In this document: piece after piece, positions 1 through 6,566 of the stretch | How the letters are laid out: every line of letters begins with the position of its first letter | How positions within the stretch are numbered: position 1 is the first letter of the stretch | DNA from: JANYCO01 sp964437245 | GTDB lineage: Bacteria; Bacteroidota; Bacteroidia; Cytophagales; Cytophagaceae | Assembly (NCBI GenBank): GCA_964437245.1 | Contig: CAYTGJ010000080.1 | Location: 1 to 21,145, forward strand | Direction of reading: 5' to 3' | Length of the DNA: 21,145 bases | Program-made: the position numbers and the translations under genes | The notes under the pieces: generated by a model | What the model saw: the letters and a program-made list of their open reading frames with translations, nothing else | Told to the model about the DNA's origin: nothing | Databases searched by the model: none

Positions 1-52
1 ATGGCTATTGCCTTTTATAATCAATGGGTTACATACTAAGTTGACGGATATG

Positions 53-82
53 GTGTCCTCACAAACAATATCCATTAGAACT
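53..82 (+). repeat. 30-bp direct repeat, left copy
   Basis: The 30 bases at 53-82 recur exactly at 917-946 in the same orientation. The motif begins GTGTCCTCACAAAC and ends TCCATTAGAACT. In the right copy the first half belongs to a perfect palindrome. Here the left arm of that palindrome is missing, so this copy looks truncated or recombined. The two copies bound an AT-rich segment with one lipoprotein gene. The identity is read directly; a role in mobility is inference. Confidence 0.85.
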
Positions 83-83
83 T

Positions 84-288
84 CCGCTGACGCAAGTCTG
101 TGCCTTTTATTTTGTAGTCCTCTGGACGGTGAATTATATCTGGCAGAAGATAATATTGTTTACATTTAACCTTGGAAAATTATATCAGTCATTCTTTTTA
201 ATATTTCGTATATTCAGCTTTCGTTCTTTATCAGTCCGCCCAGAGGGCTGTGATATAATCGGCACAAGTCACAGACTTGCGCTAGCGG
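84..288. repeat. REP-like imperfect inverted repeat pair
   Basis: The arm at 84-129 is complementary to the arm at 236-288. The outer 19 bases (84-102 against 270-288) match with two mismatches, and the inner ends (CCTCTGGaCGG against its complement) match with one. The right arm carries 7 extra bases, which make a small internal palindrome CAAGTC-ACA-GACTTG. The arms are separated by about 106 bases of AT-rich DNA. This is the structure of a paired REP or MITE-like element. No transposase is present in the window, so any mobilisation would have to act in trans. Confidence 0.65.
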
Positions 289-392
289 GTATAAATTTAC
301 CAATGGATTGGGATCCAAGACCTAGGTCTTATTTTGAGAATTTAAAGGAATTTGAAAAAGAATTTAATAAAAAACTAAAACTCCATAATTGA
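129..392 (+). CDS. doubtful 87-aa ORF overlapping a repeat arm
   Basis: A GTG-started reading frame of 87 codons runs through the right arm of the inverted repeat (236-288). Its first part therefore probably reflects repeat DNA. Only the last 35 or so residues, rich in Glu, Lys and Phe and containing DWDPRPRSYFENL, look like ordinary protein. They could be the remnant of a gene end fused to the repeat. There is no Shine-Dalgarno site or clear promoter. I do not recognise the product, and non-coding is the more likely status. Confidence 0.2.
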   Translation: MNYIWQKIILFTFNLGKLYQSFFLIFRIFSFRSLSVRPEGCDIIGTSHRLALAGINLPMDWDPRPRSYFENLKEFEKEFNKKLKLHN

Positions 393-445
393 GATTTATG
401 TTTTTAATTCTAAACTAGAAGATTAAATCTTGACTATTACACATA

Positions 446-841
446 ATGAGAAGAGCCTTACTGTTAAACTATATTATCGGTGTTTCAACTTTTCTAATCA
501 GTTGTTCTAAAACTGTGGATATTAACAGATACATTGATAGTAAACAAAATTTGGTGCTTTTTAATATTTCTGATTCAGATGTCATTCTTAATAGGTCAAA
601 TTCTAGTATAACTCCACATGATATTAGGTATTCAATGTTATTGAATTGGGGTAAAGAAAATGTGAATGATTGGGAATATTCTACTGTATCATATGTAAAA
701 CAATATGGTATTGTACAGAAGAATTTTAATTTATCAGTTAATAATGAGTTAGTAATTATTAATTTAAATAGTACGAATCAACAATACGTAAAACGAATTA
801 AAAAAAATGAATTGTTGTTTTTACTCGACAGTATTAGGTAA
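446..841 (+). CDS. small lipoprotein of unknown function
   Basis: This 131-aa protein has a lipoprotein signal: positive MRR, a hydrophobic stretch, then the lipobox FLISC with the lipidated cysteine at residue 20. It is therefore predicted to sit at the inner or outer membrane. The mature part is rich in Asn, Ile and Ser, with no family I recognise. Its codons are strikingly AT-rich (many AAT, ATT, TTA) compared with the genes from 1242 onward. It lies between the two copies of a 30-bp direct repeat. Base composition and context suggest acquired or accessory DNA. It is probably a real gene, but its function is unknown. Confidence 0.6.
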   Translation: MRRALLLNYIIGVSTFLISCSKTVDINRYIDSKQNLVLFNISDSDVILNRSNSSITPHDIRYSMLLNWGKENVNDWEYSTVSYVKQYGIVQKNFNLSVNNELVIINLNSTNQQYVKRIKKNELLFLLDSIR

Positions 842-910
842 GGTAATGGTATCAATCAGGTATGTCCAGAATCCTCACTAGTGCAAGTTTGTAGTTTTTG
901 TTTCTCGCTT

Positions 911-946
911 TTGTTTGTGTCCTCACAAACAATATCCATTAGAACT
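911..946 (+). repeat. palindromic repeat and right copy of 30-bp direct repeat
   Basis: Positions 911-932 form a palindrome: TTGTTTGTG, a TCCT loop, then CACAAACAA (9-bp perfect arms). The segment 917-946 is identical to 53-82. A related palindrome with one base fewer in the centre occurs twice, as an inverted pair, at 12675-12691 and 12724-12740, so this is a dispersed repeat family in the genome. Confidence 0.8.
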
Positions 947-1167
947 GTTACGAAAAAACAGTCAGTAAAGAAGGGAGGAACGACGACGAAGCTTATGCTG
1001 GTTTTCCGGCTATCCCTGCTCTTTGTGGTAAGAAATCCGTTTCATGGAGCCCAATAGATAAAAGGCATCAGATCGTATATTTTTATCAGAAATATCTACT
1101 TGTATGTCAGATATTTGTGTTACAAAAGAAACAATAGTTTATTCTCGACCATTTTTATAGGGGAACT

Positions 1168-1197
1168 TTTGTAATATAAAATCAATTGATAACTTTA
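1168..1197 (+). promoter_or_regulatory. probable promoter of peroxiredoxin gene
   Basis: TTTG at 1168-1171 and TAACTTTA at 1190-1197 resemble the Bacteroidota -33/-7 pair (TTTG, TAnnTTTG), with an 18-bp spacer and one mismatch in the -7 box. Transcription would start near 1203, about 40 bases before the ATG. Confidence 0.45.
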
Positions 1198-1241
1198 CAC
1201 AAACAGAATTTTCACTTTTAACATTAAATTTAACTACACAT

Positions 1242-1877
1242 ATGGCACTAAGATTAGGAGACATTGCTCCGGATTTCACAACAGAAACGACCGAAGGAAC
1301 TATTAGCTTTCACAACTGGCTTGGAGATAGCTGGGGAGTATTATTCTCTCACCCTGCAGACTTTACTCCCGTTTGTACTACTGAGCTGGGAAAACTGGCG
1401 AGACTCAAAGGAGAATTTGATAAGAGAAATGTAAAAGTAATTGCGATCAGTGTGGATGGAGTGGAATCACACAATGGATGGATCAAAGACATTAACGAAA
1501 CACAGTCATGTACTGTAAACTTCCCGATCATTGCAGACCCAGAGGCAAAGGTAGCTACCTTGTACGATATGATTCACCCGAACGCTTCCGAAAAATTCAC
1601 CGTGCGTTCTGTATTTGTGATCGGTCCTGACAAAAAGATCAAGTTGACCATTACGTATCCGGCTTCTACCGGAAGAAATTTTGAAGAGCTTCTTCGCGTG
1701 ATCGATTCGCTTCAATTGACGGCGAACTACAGCGTAGCGACGCCTGCCGATTGGAAAGACGGAGAAGACGTGGTGATCACTCCTGCAGTGAAAGACGAGG
1801 AGGCAGTTACAAAATTTCCGAAAGGAATTAACAGAGTAAAACCCTATTTACGTCTGACACCTCAGCCGAATAAATAA
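1242..1877 (+). CDS. peroxiredoxin, Prx6 (1-Cys) type
   Basis: This 211-aa thiol peroxidase reduces H2O2 and organic hydroperoxides in the cytoplasm. The active-site segment HPADFTPVCTTELG (residues 37-50) places the peroxidatic cysteine at C45, with Thr42 and Pro43 before it. The conserved arginine of the active site is R122 (TVRSVFVIG). The PVCTTE form and the long C-terminal extension (after residue 150) are typical of the Prx6 subfamily, and the length fits. A second cysteine, C90, is present, but it is not at a known resolving position. The gene has its own promoter, an inverted repeat further upstream (1090-1116) that could be an operator, and a strong terminator. No reductase partner lies next to it. 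Confidence 0.95.
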   Translation: MALRLGDIAPDFTTETTEGTISFHNWLGDSWGVLFSHPADFTPVCTTELGKLARLKGEFDKRNVKVIAISVDGVESHNGWIKDINETQSCTVNFPIIADPEAKVATLYDMIHPNASEKFTVRSVFVIGPDKKIKLTITYPASTGRNFEELLRVIDSLQLTANYSVATPADWKDGEDVVITPAVKDEEAVTKFPKGINRVKPYLRLTPQPNK

Positions 1878-1901
1878 TTCTTTAAAGGATAAAAGAGAAG
1901 A

Positions 1902-1936
1902 AAAGAGCGACGACAATACTATTGTCGTCGCTCTTT
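1902..1936. terminator. bidirectional terminator, 17-bp perfect stem
   Basis: The arms at 1902-1918 and 1920-1936 are perfectly complementary. The core is GAGCGACGACAAT, with A-rich sequence on one side and T-rich on the other, so it can stop transcription from both sides. It lies between the convergent peroxiredoxin (plus) and AlkC-like (minus) genes. Confidence 0.9.
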
Positions 1937-1946
1937 ATTTTTTAAA

Positions 1947-3044
1947 CTATTCCTTTACTAAAAAATCCACAGAAGTCTTTTCCTTACCGTTGATCAGGAT
2001 CGCGATGGAATGCTTTCCAGGATAGTGTTTGCGTGTTGTCAGATCTTTGAACGACTGTTTGCGGGAGAACTGGTAAACACCTTTTTCAAAAAAACCTTCG
2101 CTTAGTTTGAATATTTTTCTGCTTGTTTTGCCATTGGCTTTCACAAAATCAATTCCATATTCAAGTCTTAGCTTTACCTCTTTTTTTACCTCCAGGGAAA
2201 ATGAGAACAAGAGCGTTTCGCCGATGCGGATCTTCTTTTTGTCAGTTTTGAGGTCTTCTACCTTTATCCCTTTTATGTCGATAAGTCCGAAATGTTTTAA
2301 GGCATCCGTGTTTCCTCTCTTGAGCAACCCACGGCTTCCGTGCCGGATGACCCAGTCCACCTCTTTGCTTTGTCCGTTCCATTCAGAGATCAGTCGCAGC
2401 ACTACTCCCGGATGATCTTTGGCAATATCATTAAGATTGTTGGCAACACTTCTTCGCACCGTTTCCGATTCGTCGTGTTTGAGTTTTTCCAGTACGGGAA
2501 GAATTACGGAAGGATCTTTTTTCAGGTAGGGTACAGACATCCCCCAGGGGAGACGGGGTCGGAATCCCTCGCTGGCGAGTCTTCGTACCATCGGGTGAGG
2601 ATGAGTGGCCCAGGCATACATTTGTTGTTGCATCCGTTCGGGATATCGGATCAGGAAAGGTCTTACGGCATATTCCGCACTGGTAAACTGTGTTATTTTT
2701 TCCAATGCCGGGAGGGCCAATTCGGGGGTTTCAATCCCGTACAACTCTACAAAATCAGGGAAAAACATAAACTCAAAATACATTTCTCCGTCGCGGGTTT
2801 TCTTCAGTTCCTCAATACAACCCACCAATACTTCCGCGGTTTCTGTAAAATCCTCAGGTAATACCTGCCGCATAACCTCCGCAATGTGCCGCATGCGCTG
2901 CTTCAATTCTTTCTCAGACCAGTCTTTGTCGAATACCAGTTTGGTAAACCGGTTTGCATCGAGCATGGGACACACTTTCTTTAGTGCAGTCGTGAGCTCG
3001 TCGATAAAGGCCTTGCTGTATATGTTCTTAAGTGGTTCAGCCAT
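1947..3044 (-). CDS. AlkC-like DNA alkylation repair HEAT-repeat protein with C-terminal Ig-like domain
   Basis: This 365-aa protein resembles the AlkC/AlkD superfamily of DNA glycosylases (COG4335 type), which remove N3-alkylated purines without base flipping. Residues ~45-250 are a run of paired helices. They contain family-like segments such as SEGFRPRLPWG (158-168), VRRSVANNLNDIAKDHP (197-213) and WVIRHGSRGLLKRG (231-244). Residues ~258-365 change to beta-rich sequence, consistent with the Ig-like domain found at the end of many AlkC proteins. It is a cytoplasmic single-gene unit with its own promoter. It converges on the peroxiredoxin gene, and both fit damage defence. I cannot assign the catalytic residues with certainty. 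Assignment to the family is firm; the glycosylase activity is inferred. Confidence 0.85.
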   Translation of the reverse strand: MAEPLKNIYSKAFIDELTTALKKVCPMLDANRFTKLVFDKDWSEKELKQRMRHIAEVMRQVLPEDFTETAEVLVGCIEELKKTRDGEMYFEFMFFPDFVELYGIETPELALPALEKITQFTSAEYAVRPFLIRYPERMQQQMYAWATHPHPMVRRLASEGFRPRLPWGMSVPYLKKDPSVILPVLEKLKHDESETVRRSVANNLNDIAKDHPGVVLRLISEWNGQSKEVDWVIRHGSRGLLKRGNTDALKHFGLIDIKGIKVEDLKTDKKKIRIGETLLFSFSLEVKKEVKLRLEYGIDFVKANGKTSRKIFKLSEGFFEKGVYQFSRKQSFKDLTTRKHYPGKHSIAILINGKEKTSVDFLVKE

Positions 3045-3146
3045 ATTCTGTCAGATTTTGAATGAAAGAAGTAATGGCTAAGTTAATAAAATATTTTTTG
3101 TAGGGAGAATTTATGGACGAAAGGCTTCCTCAATGTGATTTGCTTG

Positions 3147-3177
3147 CAAAACTATTCTTGAAATGGAAAAATTTCAA
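3147..3177 (-). promoter_or_regulatory. promoter of AlkC-like gene
   Basis: On the minus strand, TTG (3177-3175), a spacer of exactly 20 bases and TAGTTTTG (3154-3147) match the Bacteroidota consensus TTG-N19-21-TAnnTTTG. Transcription would begin near 3140, giving a leader of about 95 bases to the ATG at 3044. Confidence 0.65.
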
Positions 3178-3231
3178 TACCCCTTTCCCTGTGGCGGAAC
3201 GGGCGATCAGTCGCAGGATTTTTTTGAATGA

Positions 3232-3765
3232 TTACTGGCAGTGAGGCAAATAATTTTTCAGGAAGCGTGTGATGAAAACAGTGTAGTCTTGCCGGTATAC
3301 TGCCAGCTCACAATCGTCTTTCCTCTGCTTGCCTTTTAGTTCGATATAACTGGAGCCGGAAGCAGACCATACATGTCGTCCCCGGCTTGCCAGCATGACT
3401 CCTTTGAGCCGGAGGCTTTGGATACGGGAGAGATCGACTTCATAGAGTCCTCGCTGAAAGAAAAAGGTTCTCCGGGTATAAAATTTGAAATTGTTTTTCT
3501 CCAGCACAATGGTAGCTCTTATAAAAGTAAAAGTCGTTGCGTAAGCGCTGAGATAAAAAAACACGGCACTCCCCAGTAGCAGAGAGTAGGTGCGTGTGTG
3601 CAGACTATAAGAAGTGAAAACGATAAATAAGGATGAAAAAATAAACCAGAGGACGAACACATTCCAGTCCGTTGTATTGACATCAATGATGTAGCCATGC
3701 TGCCTTTCTGTAATCGTAAGGCCGCGGGGAGGAGTGTCAAAGTATATTTTGTAAGACTTGTCCAA
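3232..3765 (-). CDS. small membrane protein of unknown function, downstream of mazG
   Basis: This 177-aa protein has two hydrophobic segments (about residues 35-55 and 60-82). A soluble C-terminal part of ~95 residues follows, beta-rich and resembling bacterial PH-like membrane-anchored domains; that resemblance is only suggestive. Its start is odd. The only codon available before residue 120 is a TTG at 3765-3763, directly after the mazG stop codon TAA (3768-3766) and in the same reading frame. There is no good Shine-Dalgarno site, so translation probably depends on ribosomes finishing mazG. Co-transcription with mazG is near certain from the spacing. Function unknown. Confidence 0.7.
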   Translation of the reverse strand: MDKSYKIYFDTPPRGLTITERQHGYIIDVNTTDWNVFVLWFIFSSLFIVFTSYSLHTRTYSLLLGSAVFFYLSAYATTFTFIRATIVLEKNNFKFYTRRTFFFQRGLYEVDLSRIQSLRLKGVMLASRGRHVWSASGSSYIELKGKQRKDDCELAVYRQDYTVFITRFLKNYLPHCQ

Positions 3766-4587
3766 TTAGTTTGTTTCCGTTTCTTTTGCCTTCTCCCAGT
3801 AGGCATCCATTTCTGCCAGTGTCATTTTGCCCAGCTCTTTACCGTCTTTTTTAGATTCTTCTTCCAGGAAAGTAAATCTCCTGATAAACTTTTTGTTGGT
3901 TTTTTCCAGAGCATCTTCCGGGTTGATATTAAGGAAACGGGCATAATTGATCAGGGAAAAAAGAAGATCACCGAATTCCTTTTCCGCCCGTTCCTGGTCG
4001 ATGCTTTTCCCTTCGGCAATATTGAATTCCGCCTTGAACTCGTTCATTTCTTCTTCAACCTTTTGCCACACCTGTGATTTCTCTTCCCAGTCAAACCCTG
4101 CAGAACGGGCTTTCTCCTGTATACGGGTAGCTTTGATAAGCGCCGGAAGCGATTTAGGGACACCGCTGAGGACCGTTTTATTTCCGCCTTTCTCTTTCAT
4201 CTTGATCTGCTCCCAGTTGCGTTTTACCTGTTCCTCGTCTTCTGCCAAAACATCGCCGTATATGTGCGGATGGCGGACGATCAGTTTATCGCACAACGCA
4301 TTCAATACATCCGCAATATCGAAATCATTGGTCTCGGAAGCGATCCGGGCGTAAAACACAATATGAAGCATCAGGTCTCCCAGTTCTTTTTTGATTTCGG
4401 TCGTATCTTTTTCCAGGATGGCATCCGACAATTCAAACGTTTCTTCAATGGTCAGATAACGGAGACTGTCCAATGTCTGCTTTTTATCCCAGGGACATTT
4501 TTCCCGTAATTCGTCCATGATCGTAAGCGTTCTGTCAAATGCCTTCAGCATGTCTTCCCGGCTGTTTTTCTTTAGATTAGCGCTCAT
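3766..4587 (-). CDS. mazG: nucleoside triphosphate pyrophosphohydrolase MazG
   Basis: MazG hydrolyses (d)NTPs to NMP and PPi, cleaning the nucleotide pool and influencing stress responses. The 273-aa protein has two tandem MazG domains, as in the long E. coli-type enzyme. The N-terminal one has E48-E49-x-x-E52 and E68-x-x-D71 (ELGD). The C-terminal one has EEEMNE (178-183) and E204-x-x-D207 (EFGD). These acidic residues bind Mg2+. Other family signatures are CPWDKKQTLDSLR (31-43) and HPHIYGD (106-112). It starts a minus-strand unit with the small membrane protein that follows in the same frame. Upstream, 118 bases separate it from the divergent 4706 gene. Confidence 0.97.
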   Translation of the reverse strand: MSANLKKNSREDMLKAFDRTLTIMDELREKCPWDKKQTLDSLRYLTIEETFELSDAILEKDTTEIKKELGDLMLHIVFYARIASETNDFDIADVLNALCDKLIVRHPHIYGDVLAEDEEQVKRNWEQIKMKEKGGNKTVLSGVPKSLPALIKATRIQEKARSAGFDWEEKSQVWQKVEEEMNEFKAEFNIAEGKSIDQERAEKEFGDLLFSLINYARFLNINPEDALEKTNKKFIRRFTFLEEESKKDGKELGKMTLAEMDAYWEKAKETETN

Positions 4588-4705
4588 AATGCGGTTTATT
4601 TTTGTAAATTTGTGTATCCTGATAATGAAAAGAAAAGGGAAATAAGCACTTAAAATCCCGGATTAAAGTTAGTTGTTTAATTTTAAATTGAACTCATAAA
4701 AATAA

Positions 4706-5113
4706 ATGTCTATGTATAAATACATTACAGCAATTATTTTGACTTTAGGGGTGGTCCTGGCTTCAGAAGCCCAGGTCGTGGTGAAATGGGATGAATTGAA
4801 TAAAGAATGGTTTATAAACAGCGGAGGATATCCTTCTGATGAACCTTCCCTGGATTCCCTTTATTACAGGCTGCATGATTTTGCCCTGACGCTTAAACCG
4901 GATGGGACCTATCGGATGGAGTTTTCCAAAGACAAGGTCGAAACCGGTAAGTTTGAAACCGATAGAAAAAAAAGAGAGTTGATCCTGACTGAAGACAAGA
5001 CCGGGAAGAAACTCAGCTATTCAGTGGCAGAACTTACCCCGGAGCTTCTGACGCTTACGATCAGCGAACGATACTCCTGGGCATATTACCTGAGTTTAAC
5101 TTCTCACCGGTAA
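4706..5113 (+). CDS. secreted lipocalin-like protein of unknown function
   Basis: This 135-aa protein starts with a signal peptide (MSMYKY, then a hydrophobic stretch ending LASEA), probably cleaved before Q23, so it is exported. The rest is beta-rich: LTLKPDGTYRMEF, then KVETGKFETDRKKRELILT, then LTPELLTLTI. This pattern recalls small lipocalin-like proteins of Bacteroidota, in which each strand compares a feature with its threshold or default. No catalytic motif is seen. A second ATG two codons in (4712) is an equally good start. It lies 49 bases before glmM and may share its transcript. Confidence 0.75.
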   Translation: MSMYKYITAIILTLGVVLASEAQVVVKWDELNKEWFINSGGYPSDEPSLDSLYYRLHDFALTLKPDGTYRMEFSKDKVETGKFETDRKKRELILTEDKTGKKLSYSVAELTPELLTLTISERYSWAYYLSLTSHR

Positions 5114-5162
5114 AAATGCTCACAAACACAAGGCTATAACTAAATAATTAATACTAAACAAA

Positions 5163-6566
5163 GTGACATTAATCAAATCAATTTCCGGCATACGCGGCAC
5201 GATCGGGGGAAGGAGCGGCAATTCGCTCACGCCTATCGATGTAGCGCGTTTTGCCTCTGCTTACGGAGCCTGGGTAAAGGCCAACAGCAAGAACAAAAAA
5301 GTAGTGATCGGCAGAGATGCCCGTCTTTCCGGCGAAATGCTGTCCAAGATTGTAGCTTCCTCTCTGCAATGCATGGGACTGGATGTAGTGGATCTTGGAC
5401 TGTCTACTACACCTACCGTAGAAATGGCGGTGGTTATGGAAAAAGCAGCCGGAGGGATTATTCTGACCGCCAGTCATAATCCGGCCCAATGGAATGCGCT
5501 GAAACTTCTGGACGAAAAGGGAGAGTTCCTTTCCGCCAAATCAGGACAGACTATTCTGGAACTGGCCGAAAAAGAAGAGATCGATTTTGTAGAGGTAAAA
5601 GAGTTGGGAAGTTATACGACCAATGATACGTATTTCGAAAAACATATTGAAGCCATCCTGAAACTTCCCTTGGTGGATGTGAAAGCCATTACGGAACGGA
5701 ATTTTAAAGTGGCGATCGACTGTGTGAATTCTACAGGAGGTATTGTAGTACCTATGCTCCTGAAAGCACTGGGTGTAAAACAGGTGACTAAACTGTTTTG
5801 CGAACCGGACGGACATTTCCCTCACAACCCGGAACCGCTCCCGGAAAATCTTACGCAGATCTCCAACGAGATGAAAAAAGACAAACACGATCTCGGGATC
5901 GTGGTAGATCCGGATGTAGACAGACTTTGCTTTGTAAATGATGACGGGTCTATGTTCGGGGAAGAGTATACACTGGTGGCCGTAGCCGATTATGTCTTGA
6001 AACATACTCCTGGCAATACTGTTTCAAACCTTTCTTCTACCCGTGCATTGAAAGACATCACCGAAAAAGCAAACGGGCAGTATTTTGCTTCTGCCGTAGG
6101 AGAGGTCAATGTGGTGACGAAGATGAAAGAAGTAAATGCTGTGATCGGCGGGGAAGGAAACGGCGGGATCATTTATCCGGAGATCCATTACGGACGGGAT
6201 GCCCTGGTGGGAATTGCCTTATTCCTGACCCATCTTGCCAAGTACGGAAAGTCCATCTCTCTTCTGAGAAGTTCGTATCCATCCTATCAGATTTCTAAAA
6301 ATAAAATCGAGCTGACCTCTTCCATTGATGTAGATTGTCTGATCAATGAGATCCGTACGAAGTACAAAAATCAGCCGATCAACGATGTGGACGGAGTAAG
6401 AATTGATTTTGACAAACAGTGGGTGCATCTGCGCAAGTCGAATACAGAACCGATTATCCGCATTTATGCAGAGTCTGAGTCGCTTTCTACTGCAGATAAT
6501 CTCGCCAATAAGATCATAGCCGATATAAAGGAAATCATAGCCAACGATGCGTGTATATTTCGATAA
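5163..6566 (+). CDS. glmM: phosphoglucosamine mutase (alpha-D-phosphohexomutase family)
   Basis: This enzyme interconverts glucosamine-6-phosphate and glucosamine-1-phosphate on the way to UDP-GlcNAc for peptidoglycan and LPS. The 467-aa protein has all four family loops. The active phosphoserine is S104 in LTASHNPAQWNALK, and the metal-binding DPDVDR carries D249, D251 and D253. The sugar-binding GGEGNGG spans ~329-335, and the phosphate-binding SNTEPIIR spans 426-433. It starts with GTG; no in-frame ATG lies upstream that would suit the conserved N-terminus (SISGIRGTIGG). Its last 20 bases overlap the next gene, indicating translational coupling. Related members can act as phosphomannomutases, so the exact sugar is inferred from family and organism. 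Confidence 0.92.
   Translation: MTLIKSISGIRGTIGGRSGNSLTPIDVARFASAYGAWVKANSKNKKVVIGRDARLSGEMLSKIVASSLQCMGLDVVDLGLSTTPTVEMAVVMEKAAGGIILTASHNPAQWNALKLLDEKGEFLSAKSGQTILELAEKEEIDFVEVKELGSYTTNDTYFEKHIEAILKLPLVDVKAITERNFKVAIDCVNSTGGIVVPMLLKALGVKQVTKLFCEPDGHFPHNPEPLPENLTQISNEMKKDKHDLGIVVDPDVDRLCFVNDDGSMFGEEYTLVAVADYVLKHTPGNTVSNLSSTRALKDITEKANGQYFASAVGEVNVVTKMKEVNAVIGGEGNGGIIYPEIHYGRDALVGIALFLTHLAKYGKSISLLRSSYPSYQISKNKIELTSSIDVDCLINEIRTKYKNQPINDVDGVRIDFDKQWVHLRKSNTEPIIRIYAESESLSTADNLANKIIADIKEIIANDACIFR

Larger units (their letters stand above)
842..1241. other. 400-bp intergenic region with repeat and peroxiredoxin leader
   Basis: No convincing gene is seen here. From the left it holds a degenerate REP-like stretch (about 878-900, resembling the 84-102 arm), the palindrome and right direct-repeat copy (911-946), an inverted repeat AAATATCT / AGATATTT (1090-1097 and 1109-1116), and the peroxiredoxin promoter (1168-1197). 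Confidence 0.6.

Noticed and set aside
2..172. Frame open from the window's first bases to a stop at 170-172, possibly a gene end
   Set aside because: Most of it is the direct repeat and the REP-like arm, so the open frame is probably incidental. The first 50 bases alone cannot be identified.
3113..3244. 43-codon plus-strand ORF (MDERLPQC...) with a GGGAG before its ATG
   Set aside because: It lies on top of the well-matched minus-strand promoter of the AlkC-like gene and overlaps the end of the next gene. Its protein has no recognisable pattern.
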